Source: Thermodesulfobacteriota bacterium
Lineage (GTDB): Bacteria; Desulfobacterota; BSN033; WVXP01; G020346125
Assembly (NCBI GenBank): GCA_030145085.1
Contig: JAQYWG010000005.1
Span: 1-39,527 of the forward strand
Direction: 5' to 3'
DNA: 39,527 nucleotides
The notes beneath the pieces are model-generated. The model was not told the DNA's origin. It ran no database searches and worked only from the letters and a program-made list of their open reading frames with translations. The translations under genes were made by a program, and so were the position numbers. The first letter of the stretch is position 1, and each line of letters opens with the position of its first letter. This document shows positions 1-7,062 of this stretch, in pieces.

Positions 1-99
1 GAACCTGGGAAACCTCCTCTTCTCGATTGAAACAACCCCTGATCTTTTGTTCAGATCTTCCCGATTTTTCTCTTTACTCATACTCAAGATTTTTCTCAT
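1..99 (-). CDS. N-terminus of a possible PilZ-domain protein (runs off the left edge)
   Basis: Reading leftward from an ATG at 99 gives 33 uninterrupted codons to the window edge. The peptide is charged and ends with Glu-Lys-Arg-Arg-Phe-Pro-Arg-Phe, which resembles the RxxxR arginine patch with which PilZ c-di-GMP-binding domains often begin. A G-rich stretch lies just upstream of the ATG. A second in-frame ATG at 81 is an alternative start. Only this short piece is visible, so the PilZ assignment is an inference from one motif. Confidence 0.4.
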   Translation of the reverse strand, partial: MRKILSMSKEKNREDLNKRSGVVSIEKRRFPRF

Positions 100-453
100 G
101 ACTCCCCCCCAACAAAAAAAAAGCCGGTCATCCAAGCTAACGTATCAATTGGACTCCCGGCCCTGTCTGCCGATACCAAGAGAATTTGAAATCCCTGTCC
201 TTTTCTCTTAATACTGCCGTTCCAGGCAATTGTCAAACTTTGTTTCCCACCGGAAGGGTTAAAATGCCCTTCGGGCTTTCATATTTGCGCTTTGCTGGAC
301 TTTTTTGAGAAGTGCTTATGATTGTGGAATGCAAGGAGGCCCCCGGACGAAGATTGCCGTCCTTGGTAACCTAGAAATTCAGCATCAACCACACCAATTC
401 TAACGATTAGCGTTTGAAACCTTGACCTTATGGCCATTAGGGGAAATTCGCGA
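100..453. other. Intergenic region with no recognised gene
   Basis: No convincing coding frame is present. A short hairpin (GAAGGG / CCCTTC) lies around 252-271 in front of a T-rich stretch. The right end leads into the repeat sequences at 440-684. Confidence 0.5.
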
Positions 454-476
454 ATACAGTTAGGAATCGTTTCCCC
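440..476. repeat. Stem-loop carrying the ATACAGTTAG core (dispersed repeat, copy at 0.45 kb)
   Basis: Perfect arms GGGGAAA (440-446) and TTTCCCC (470-476) enclose a loop with ATACAGTTAGGAATCG. The same loop core occurs at 10546-10555 and 21202-21211, where the flanking arm sequences are different but still pair. This indicates that the secondary structure, and not only the primary sequence, is shared between copies. Confidence 0.6.
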
Positions 477-514
477 GACGCTTCCCGAATCGCCTTAGGG
501 CGAATACAGCATCG

Positions 515-684
515 GGTGTCTGGCAAAAGAAGCCAGTACGGATAGAAGTTCGTTCGAGGCAAATAACAGCCTCACGTGACAGGAAGCCACTAGCTCGATT
601 GACGACTGAAGGAGTAACCGACATGTAAAATGGAAAAGGGGCTTGACAACAGGCGGCCTCATAGAAGAAGGAATCTGCTGTTCC
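515..684. repeat. Copy A of a ~170-bp structured repeat
   Basis: This stretch is clearly homologous to 21240-21411. Both contain GGTGTCTGGC, a block reading CGGATAGAAGTTCGTTCGAG, AGGAAGCC, ACTGAAGGA, TTGACAACAG and CCTCATA in the same order. Local hairpins (CTGGC/GCCAG and GAGGC/GCCTC) are kept in both copies. No protein is encoded in either. The order of motifs is reminiscent of domain I of bacterial group II introns, but I cannot confirm that, and no catalytic domain V or intron protein is visible. Confidence 0.7.
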
Positions 685-779
685 CCATTCAATTGAAACT
701 ATCTCATTGAGACGCCAATTACCCGTTGTTAAATGTTATAGATGATATACTTCGATAGCCTTCTTTTTTCCTGTCCACC

Positions 780-1766
780 TCAGGACGAGAGGATAACCGT
801 ATATTTTAGGGCATCTTCCATACTCCCAGGGTCAGCTATACCTTTCCCCGCGATATCGAATGCAGTTCCGTGAGCCGTGGTTCCACAGATCACCGGGAGG
901 TTCATGAAAATAGTCGCCCCTTTCCTCTTTGTGTGTAATTTTCGGGCGATGTTGGCCTGATCATGATACATACAGACCACGCCATTGAACTCTCCACCCA
1001 CAGCCCTAGCGAAAACTGTATCAGCGGGAAAAGGTCCCCGAACCTTAATGTTCGTTTTCTTAGCCTCCTCGATGGCAGGTTCAATTTCCTCAATTTCTTC
1101 ACGCCCAATAAGACCTCCCTCGCCGCCATGCACATTAAGCGCAGCTACTGCAATCCTGGGATCCACGAATCCAACTCTCTTCAGTGTCCGGTCCATGAGA
1201 TGAATGTGCTTCAATACCCTGTCCTTCTTTATGCTATCGGCAATATCCCTAAAGGGAATGTGGGATGTTACAGCTATGGTCCAGATTGAATCCATCACAC
1301 CTATGATAGATGTTTCAGGGCTATGAGTTATTTCCCGCATGTATTCCAATTCGTCGAGATACTGATAGCCAGCTCGGTGAAACGCCTCTTTGTTCAGAGG
1401 TGCGGAAACAATCCCATCAAGCTCCTTTTCCAGAGCCATATGAGAAGCTTTTTCCAGGCAGAGGGCAGCAGCTTTCCCCATGGCGGGATCGAGCTTTCCC
1501 CACCGTATCTTCTGAACATCAACACCTTCTGGACAGAAAACATCTAAGCGCGAAGGTGAAAACGTTGCCTCGGATATATCCCGGATTGCGTTGATACGCA
1601 GATCGCACCCAATTACTTCCGAGGCTTGCCTTATTACCTTGGGATCGCCGATGACGAAGGGATTACAGGATTCAAAAGTCCCTTTTTTAGAGAGAACTTT
1701 GATAATGAGTTCCGGACCGATTCCGGAAGGGTCCCCCATGGTGATTCCAATGGTCGGCTTCTTCAT
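780..1766 (-). CDS. pdxA2: PdxA2-family NAD-dependent 4-phospho-sugar-acid dehydrogenase
   Basis: The 328-residue protein has the PdxA family signature: the N-terminal ITMGDPSGIGPE, the nucleotide/metal segment ALNVHGGEGG, GPFPADTVF, MYHDQ, and the C-terminal AHGTAFDIAGKG followed by ADPGS. Three metal-ligand histidines are present (in TSHIPF, NVHGGEGG and MYHDQ). PdxA2 enzymes oxidise and decarboxylate 4-phospho-D-threonate or 4-phospho-D-erythronate to dihydroxyacetone phosphate; true PdxA acts in vitamin B6 synthesis. Its position at the end of a TRAP-transporter operon argues for the catabolic role. The DUF1537 kinase that normally supplies the substrate is not in the window. The ATG at 1766 is preferred to the GTG at 1784 because AAGGGGG sits eight bases upstream. 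Confidence 0.87.
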   Translation of the reverse strand: MKKPTIGITMGDPSGIGPELIIKVLSKKGTFESCNPFVIGDPKVIRQASEVIGCDLRINAIRDISEATFSPSRLDVFCPEGVDVQKIRWGKLDPAMGKAAALCLEKASHMALEKELDGIVSAPLNKEAFHRAGYQYLDELEYMREITHSPETSIIGVMDSIWTIAVTSHIPFRDIADSIKKDRVLKHIHLMDRTLKRVGFVDPRIAVAALNVHGGEGGLIGREEIEEIEPAIEEAKKTNIKVRGPFPADTVFARAVGGEFNGVVCMYHDQANIARKLHTKRKGATIFMNLPVICGTTAHGTAFDIAGKGIADPGSMEDALKYTVILSS

Positions 1767-1871
1767 CAACTCTACCCCCTTCACTATTTTCAGAGGTTAC
1801 AAGCAGCCCCTCTTCAAACCCTGTGTTAGGGACTTAAAATATGCCCGGAATCCAAAGCACGAACCAGGGAA

Positions 1872-2021
1872 TTACGTAACCAAAAAGAGTACAATGAGGA
1901 GCGCTGTAAAGAGAACAATCAATCCCTGGAGCGATCTCCCGATCACGTCAGCGTCTAGCGTGATCGACGGCGGAGACGCTCCTCCGTGGGCTCTGTGAGA
2001 GATAGAGACTAAGGATCCTTT
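1872..2021 (-). pseudogene. C-terminal relic of a probable sugar ABC-transporter permease
   Basis: About 49 codons before a stop at 1872-1874 read as a hydrophobic tail containing ITLDADVIGRSLQGLIVLFT. This resembles the last membrane helix of ribose/nucleoside-type ABC permeases, which typically have an xxxDVIQGLIVLF pattern there. Upstream in the same frame the sequence is proline- and arginine-rich and antisense-like, so the rest of the gene is absent. It lies in the gap between dctQ and pdxA2, on the same strand. The interpretation as a deletion remnant is an inference; a chance frame remains possible. Confidence 0.4.
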
Positions 2022-2125
2022 TAGGATCAGCTTCAAGCCACCCCTTCTAAGGGTGGTAATTGAATTCCATGCGATCCAGGCGAGATCTACCGGCCAGCGG
2101 CTGCGGGAACCTGTCTGGGAGCAGC

Positions 2126-2641
2126 TTATTCTGGCCGGTACCCAGCCGACCTTGCCTTCAGGAGGAGAATATGGTGTACGATGTTTCGGATTCCGTAGGC
2201 GATCATCAGGCCTCCGGCGATCGGAATGTCCAGATACAGGAGGCGCTTGGGAAGCTTGAGGATGGGGGTCCAATCATTGGCCAGCAGGGTCAATCTCAAT
2301 CCTTGATGGGTCATCACGGCCAGGAAGAAGAGCGAGATCAATTCAACAATGGCGCCGAGGACATGGCCGGCAGTGCGATTCTCCAGCTTGGAAGAGAGCC
2401 ACTCCACCCGGAAGTGGCTGTTCTCCCGCCAAAGGGCAGCCGACCCAATAAACACCAGCCAGGCGAAGAGCATCTCAACAATCTCATCGTACCAACCCAT
2501 AGACATGATGGGTACAAATCTGAAGAGCACATTGCCGGTTAAGAGCACCAAAAGCAGAACAATGCACACGACGCACAGGCTGCGCATGGCGAATGCCAAC
2601 GTTCGGTCCAGATTTGAAAGGCTATCCCTCACCCGGTTCAC
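2126..2641 (-). CDS. dctQ: TRAP transporter small membrane subunit (DctQ)
   Basis: The 171-residue protein has four predicted membrane helices and the DctQ hallmark segment WYDEIVEMLFAWLVFIGSA near residues 50-68, followed by the conserved RENSHFRVEWL. It would pair with the large DctM subunit in the inner membrane to drive sodium- or proton-coupled uptake of an organic acid delivered by DctP. The start is a GTG with GAGGG eight bases upstream. The gene begins ten bases after the dctM stop, so it is probably co-transcribed. The order P-M-Q is unusual, since Q normally precedes M. Confidence 0.92.
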   Translation of the reverse strand: MNRVRDSLSNLDRTLAFAMRSLCVVCIVLLLVLLTGNVLFRFVPIMSMGWYDEIVEMLFAWLVFIGSAALWRENSHFRVEWLSSKLENRTAGHVLGAIVELISLFFLAVMTHQGLRLTLLANDWTPILKLPKRLLYLDIPIAGGLMIAYGIRNIVHHILLLKARSAGYRPE

Positions 2642-2651
2642 AACGAGGCCC

Positions 2652-3944
2652 TCACATTCCGTGCCCCATGAGCAGCCTAGGCAGAATCAGAGAAATCCAC
2701 GGGATAAAGGTCACCGCGAGCAAAACGGCAAAAATTCCCAAAATATATGGCAACAGTTCCCTGCTCAAGGTGCCGATGGACACCTGGCTGATGCTCGAAA
2801 CGGAGTAAAGGCTCATGCCCACCGGCGGAGTCAGAAGCCCCAGCATCGAAGCAAGGGTCATGATAACCCCGAACTGTACCTCATCGATACCAAAGCGGGC
2901 GATCAGCGGCATGAACACCGGAATGGTGATCACAAATACAGCGATGCCTTCGATGAAGCAGCCCAGGATTAAAAGGATCGCGGTAATCATCGCCAGCAGG
3001 GTGAACTGTGAAGTCGTAAACGCGGTCAGGCCGGTAATAACTTGCTCGGGAATTTTCTGCCGGATCAACAACCAGCCAAAGAATCCTGCGGCCGAGATAA
3101 TAAACATGACCCGAATCGTGTAAACGATCGTCTCCCAGAATATCGTGGGCAGGTCTTTAAGCGTGAATCCCTTGTAGACCACCAGACCGAGAAACAGAGC
3201 GTACAGGGATGCGACAACCGCCGCTTCTGTGGGGGTAAACATCCCCCCCAGGATTCCGCCTATGATGATGACGGGTGTGCCAAGGGGCAAAGCGGCTTCC
3301 TTGGCGCTGGTCAGAAGCTCACCGAGGGAGGCCCGGTTTTCCTTTGGGTACCTTCGAAAGCGCGAGATGATGAACACGCCGATCATTAGGGCGATGCCCA
3401 TCAACGCACCAGGGATGAAGCCGGCGAGGAAGAGCTTGCCCACAGAGACCCCGGTCAGGCTACCATAGATGACGAAGGGGATGCTGGGCGGAACCACGGG
3501 GCCAATGGTTGATGAGGCAGCGGTGATAGCCGCCGAGAATTTACGCTCATAGCCGCTGTCGACCATTGCCTTCATCTCGATTAGGCCGAGTCCGGCCGCG
3601 TCCGCCACTGCGGACCCGGACATGCCTGAAAAGATCATGCTGGCTACCACATTTACCTGTCCCAGACCGCCCCAGATATGGCCCACCAGAGCCTTGGCGA
3701 AGCGGAAGACCCGGTGCGTAATTCCCCCGGTATTCATTAGATTGCCGGCCAGAATAAAAAAGGGGATGGCGAGGAGCGTAAAGGCCGTGGTGGAGGAGTA
3801 CATGCGCTGGGCTACCATGGTCAGGACATGGGCCTCCCCCATGAAGATGAAGGCCAGGACCGCTGTGAGGCCCATGGCAACGGCTATGGGGACGCCCAAC
3901 AAGATAAACCCGACCAAGCCCACAAAAATGATCAGGGTGGTCAT
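2652..3944 (-). CDS. dctM: TRAP transporter large permease subunit (DctM)
   Basis: A 430-residue polytopic membrane protein with the DctM pattern throughout: an N-terminal VGFILLGVPIAVAMGL helix, LLAIPFFILAGNLMNTGGI, SGSAVADAAGLGLIEMKAM, TAASSTIGPVVPPSIPFVIYG, and the C-terminal LGLLTPPVGMSLY. The length matches the family (about 425-435). It forms the translocation channel of a TRAP system for a carboxylate or sugar acid. It lies 23 bases after dctP and 10 bases before dctQ. The SD (GAGG) is close to the ATG. Confidence 0.95.
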   Translation of the reverse strand: MTTLIIFVGLVGFILLGVPIAVAMGLTAVLAFIFMGEAHVLTMVAQRMYSSTTAFTLLAIPFFILAGNLMNTGGITHRVFRFAKALVGHIWGGLGQVNVVASMIFSGMSGSAVADAAGLGLIEMKAMVDSGYERKFSAAITAASSTIGPVVPPSIPFVIYGSLTGVSVGKLFLAGFIPGALMGIALMIGVFIISRFRRYPKENRASLGELLTSAKEAALPLGTPVIIIGGILGGMFTPTEAAVVASLYALFLGLVVYKGFTLKDLPTIFWETIVYTIRVMFIISAAGFFGWLLIRQKIPEQVITGLTAFTTSQFTLLAMITAILLILGCFIEGIAVFVITIPVFMPLIARFGIDEVQFGVIMTLASMLGLLTPPVGMSLYSVSSISQVSIGTLSRELLPYILGIFAVLLAVTFIPWISLILPRLLMGHGM

Positions 3945-3967
3945 ACCCTCGCCATCCCATCCCGCGA

Positions 3968-4966
3968 TTATCTCACGGAGTCAACCATCTTCAGAAATTC
4001 TTCCACGTTCTCCTTGCCCGAATATCCGGCAATCCGGTCCCAGGCCGGCTTCATCAGCGCCCTGAACTTCGCGACATCCGGATTGGTAACCACCATGCCG
4101 GCACCTTTGAGCTTCTGCAGGAGCGTTTCGTCTTCCTTCTGCAGGGTTTTGCGCATGAAATCCCCCGCTTTCTTGCTCTCTTCCCGGATGATGCTCTGCT
4201 GTTTTGGGGGGAGCTTGTCCCAGGTGGCCTTGCTGATCACGTGTACCATGGAGTTGTACACATGGCGAGTGATGGCCAGGTACTTCTGCACCTCATAGAG
4301 CTTGAAGTGGTAGATCACTGAGAGGGGATTGTCCTGCCCGTCCGCCACCCCCTGCTTCAGGGACATGTATAGTTCGGGAAAGGCGATCTTGGTGGTCACG
4401 GCGCCCAATGCCTCCATGGTGGCCTGGAGCTGGATCTCGGGGGGAACGCGCATCTTCAAACCCTTCATGTCATCCGGTGAGTTGATTGCCCGCACGTTGT
4501 TCGTGATGTTTCGGAACCCCCACTCCCAGTTGGACAGATGCACCATCCCTTGTTTTTGGATATCCGGTCCAGCCCAACCCATAAAGGGACCGTCCAGAAC
4601 TCGGTAGGCGTGAGCATAGTCGTTATATACGAAGGGGAGCATCACCACGCCAAACCTCTTGGAATACTTGTCCAGCTGACCCTGGGTCGGCAAGCCCATG
4701 TCGATGGCGCCCAACTTAATCTGCTCGAGCTGCTCCGGAGGAGAGCCCAACTCATTGGCGGGATATACCGTCACCTTGATCTTCCCGCCGGTTCGCTTCT
4801 GAACCGCCTTGGCGAACATCTCGGCGGCCAGGTCCCCGGGATGGCTGTCCGCTGCGAAGTGTGCGAACCTCAACTCAACGGCCTTTGCCCCTTCCAGCGA
4901 GCCGGCGAATACGACCAGGCCCGCTCCGAGAAAGAGAACCAGAAAAAATAGACTTGTTCTTTTCAT
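3968..4966 (-). CDS. dctP: TRAP transporter periplasmic solute-binding protein (DctP)
   Basis: The 332-residue protein starts with a Sec signal peptide (about residues 1-29: MKRTS, a hydrophobic core, then AKA). The mature part begins with VELRFAHFAADSHPGD and includes ELGSPPEQLEQIKLGAIDMG and GLKMRVPP. The arginine of the last motif usually binds the ligand carboxylate in DctP proteins. The start at 4966 is favoured by a strong AGGAGGT eight bases upstream; a further-upstream frame start would bury the signal peptide. The ligand cannot be read from the sequence, but downstream pdxA2 and upstream sugar-isomerase genes suggest an aldonate or a related sugar acid. Confidence 0.94.
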   Translation of the reverse strand: MKRTSLFFLVLFLGAGLVVFAGSLEGAKAVELRFAHFAADSHPGDLAAEMFAKAVQKRTGGKIKVTVYPANELGSPPEQLEQIKLGAIDMGLPTQGQLDKYSKRFGVVMLPFVYNDYAHAYRVLDGPFMGWAGPDIQKQGMVHLSNWEWGFRNITNNVRAINSPDDMKGLKMRVPPEIQLQATMEALGAVTTKIAFPELYMSLKQGVADGQDNPLSVIYHFKLYEVQKYLAITRHVYNSMVHVISKATWDKLPPKQQSIIREESKKAGDFMRKTLQKEDETLLQKLKGAGMVVTNPDVAKFRALMKPAWDRIAGYSGKENVEEFLKMVDSVR

Positions 4967-5080
4967 GACCAATACCTCCTTTTTTTGGGTTCTCAATTTC
5001 CACCGGGAAACTCGACTTCAAGCTTCGCCGAGTGGAAGCCAGCCAATCACAAAAAACGGTAAACATGCCAGCCGTTTTCT

Positions 5081-5941
5081 TCAATCTTGATTCAGTTCCC
5101 GATTGATATAATCTAGGGATCCTCTCAGCACATTCCGTATTTCCGCAAGCGGCACCGCAGCAGCGCCAGGGTCAAGTCTGATTTGATATTCCGTATCACG
5201 CTTGAAACGGAGGGGGAGTTCAATGCTCATGGGAGGGACCCACTTCTCCTGGGCTAGGGCTTTGAAGATCGCCCCGTAATCGGTCACTCCCTTGCCGATC
5301 TCCACAAATACCCACTCGGCTCCGGCTGGTTTGATCTCCTTGAGATGAAAATGAGCCGAAAAGGGTAGGGCATAACGGAAATCATCCTCCGGTTTGACCG
5401 TCCCTTTTGAATAGGAAAAAACATTTGAGAAATCGTAGTTCAGTCGCACCCATTGCGATCCGATGCGCTCAATCAGAGCCGCTCCAGTCTTTCCAGTGCT
5501 GACCATGTTTTCCGTGCCGTCTCCTGGGTTCTCGAGGGTTATGATTAGATCGAGATCCTCCGCCACAGAAATCAGTGCCTCGATATTCTTCAGGAAAAAA
5601 GCTTCCTCACTGACTCGGGCCGTATTGGTATGAACGAATTTGGCGCCGAGGGCTTTGGCGAACTCCATTCTCCTCTTGAAGGCATCGGGCGAGCCGGCCT
5701 GCCCGAGATCCATGTGGGCCCCCAGCGCAACCACCTTGAGGCCGTTTTCGCTCACGGACCGGCAGAGCTGATTGGCATTTCCCGGGGTGAAATATTCTTC
5801 AGCGAACTCTTCGTAGTACGACGCGATTAGAGCTGGTTCAACATACGTTGCCCCCAATTCAGAGATTTCCCTGAGGGCCGTTTTGAAATCATGCCCGTGG
5901 TAGGCAAGGGTGTTCACTGCAATAATCGGTTCGGTGTTCAC
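5081..5941 (-). CDS. Sugar phosphate isomerase/epimerase (TIM-barrel, AP-endonuclease-2-like)
   Basis: The 286-residue protein follows the xylose-isomerase-like TIM-barrel pattern. It opens with IIAVNTLAYHGHDFKTALRE and has LGAKFVHTNT, a predicted metal-ligand glutamate in TLENPGDG, an aspartate in RLNYDFSNV, HFHLKE, and a C-terminal SIELPLRF. Such enzymes isomerise or epimerise keto sugars or sugar acids. The GTG at 5941 overlaps the stop of the upstream cupin gene (GTGA), implying translational coupling; the longer frame back to 5986 would run far into the cupin gene. The exact substrate is unknown. Confidence 0.82.
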   Translation of the reverse strand: MNTEPIIAVNTLAYHGHDFKTALREISELGATYVEPALIASYYEEFAEEYFTPGNANQLCRSVSENGLKVVALGAHMDLGQAGSPDAFKRRMEFAKALGAKFVHTNTARVSEEAFFLKNIEALISVAEDLDLIITLENPGDGTENMVSTGKTGAALIERIGSQWVRLNYDFSNVFSYSKGTVKPEDDFRYALPFSAHFHLKEIKPAGAEWVFVEIGKGVTDYGAIFKALAQEKWVPPMSIELPLRFKRDTEYQIRLDPGAAAVPLAEIRNVLRGSLDYINRELNQD

Positions 5942-6345
5942 GGCTGGCCCTGTTCCTCGCTTGCCCCCTCGGCAGCCCGGACGCACCGCTCAAGGTTCTC
6001 CCGGGCGGTATATCCAGGGACAAAAACGGTGGCCAGTTTGATGGATTCAACGCCGGTATTGATGATCTGATGCATCTCTCCAGCTCTTACCCACAGCGCC
6101 ATGTCAGGCTCGATGGGTATCTCCTTGCCCTCACAGACCGAGATGCCCCGACCCGAAAGGATCTGAATCAGTTCGGGCCGGTCGTGCTTGTGATAATCCG
6201 TCTTGCTCCCAGGGTCAATAATCGCATGGCTGTACGTGATTTCAGGAACGTCTCTGGTATCCGGCGCCAGCATCACCTTGATGTGCCGCTTATAGGGTTC
6301 CTTAATGGTCATACTTCTTTCTTCCCAGCATTTAATGACTTCCAT
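5938..6345 (-). CDS. Single-domain cupin protein
   Basis: A small protein of about 135 residues with both cupin motifs: PGSKTDYHKHDRPELIQILSG (metal ligands His52, His54, Glu58) and PDMALWVRAGEMHQIINTG (a further histidine). This fold binds a divalent metal and is often a sugar isomerase, lyase or sensor. It is the first gene of the leftward operon, about 95 bp from the promoter at 6439-6468, and overlaps the isomerase gene by four bases. The start is uncertain: AAGGAG precedes an ATG at 6357 too closely and one at 6345 at 12 bases; an ATG at 6312 is also possible. Confidence 0.8.
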   Translation of the reverse strand: MEVIKCWEERSMTIKEPYKRHIKVMLAPDTRDVPEITYSHAIIDPGSKTDYHKHDRPELIQILSGRGISVCEGKEIPIEPDMALWVRAGEMHQIINTGVESIKLATVFVPGYTARENLERCVRAAEGASEEQGQP

Positions 6346-6438
6346 TTTATTTCTCATCTCCTTGGTTTATAGCATTCCGATTGCGGGACTCTATCCAGAA
6401 TGAGAGGGATCCCCAGAACTCGGTTTTATGATGGGGCG

Positions 6439-6468
6439 AGTATAGCGCAAAGCGGGCTTGTGTGTCAA
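6439..6468 (-). promoter_or_regulatory. Sigma-70-type promoter of the cupin-isomerase-TRAP-pdxA2 operon
   Basis: On the minus strand TTGACA (6463-6468) is followed after 18 bases by TATACT (6439-6444). The predicted start point is about 85 bases upstream of the cupin ATG. A T-rich run directly upstream of the -35 could end transcription from the truncated dehydrogenase gene. Confidence 0.7.
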
Positions 6469-6610
6469 GAAAAAAGCCTCGCAACATATGGTGATTCGAG
6501 ATCGGTGGGTTGAGTGGGTGCCCCTCAAGGGATGTCAGGGAATAGGGAGGCAGGGCCTTGGAGATCACCCATCGATTCTCCTGACGAGGCCTCTTCTCTC
6601 CAAGATCCCC

Positions 6611-6893
6611 CTACATACTGAGCCAGCCTCCATCTACAAAGATCGTCTGTCCGGTGATGTAGTCTGACGCATCGGAGGCCAGGATAACTGCAGCCCCGGC
6701 CAAATCCTCCGGATCGGCCCATCTGCCCAAGGGGATACGGTCCGATATCTCGGCGAACCGCTCCTTGTCCTTGAGAAGTGCTTCGGTGAGCTCCGTGTTT
6801 ACCCAACCCGGTCCAATGGCGTTCACCAGGATGTTATAGTGCGCCCAATCATTCGCCATAGATTTGGTCACCTTTGCCAGCCCTGCCTTCATA
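6611..6893 (-). pseudogene. C-terminal fragment of a short-chain dehydrogenase/reductase
   Basis: About 94 codons match the second half of classical SDR enzymes. KAGLAKVTKSMANDWA follows where the catalytic YxxxK should be, then come ILVNAIGPGWVNTEL, IPLGRWADPEDLAGAAVILASDAS, and the terminal YITGQTIFVDGGW. The first half, with the GxxxGxG cofactor loop and the catalytic Ser, Tyr and Lys, is missing. The sequence upstream of about 6893 is unrelated and AT-rich. The closest subfamily by eye is gluconate 5-dehydrogenase / 2-deoxygluconate 3-dehydrogenase, fitting the sugar-acid operon. Without the catalytic half it cannot be active. Confidence 0.8.
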
Positions 6894-7007
6894 ATTGGGG
6901 GAGTTAATGTGATCAAAATCAAAGTAATTACATTGGCCAACGGAGAGGGGACGGCTGCATGGAATATGTATATCGGAAATCTCAATTCTTCCTACCCGGG
7001 ACCGAGT

Positions 7008-7050
7008 ATGTTACTCTATCGCGAGGAACAACTTTAACATTAAGTAACAT
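7008..7050. promoter_or_regulatory. Inverted repeat, possible operator in front of the sugar kinase
   Basis: ATGTTACT at 7008-7015 and its perfect complement AGTAACAT at 7043-7050 flank 27 bases, ending immediately before the AGGAGG ribosome-binding site of the kinase gene. This position suits a repressor site. No regulator gene is in the window, so the role is a guess. Confidence 0.35.
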
Positions 7051-7062
7051 AGGAGGCCTCAA

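Noticed and set aside
495-692. 65-codon minus-strand frame near the left edge
   Set aside because: It lies entirely in copy A of the structured repeat; the second copy does not keep the frame.
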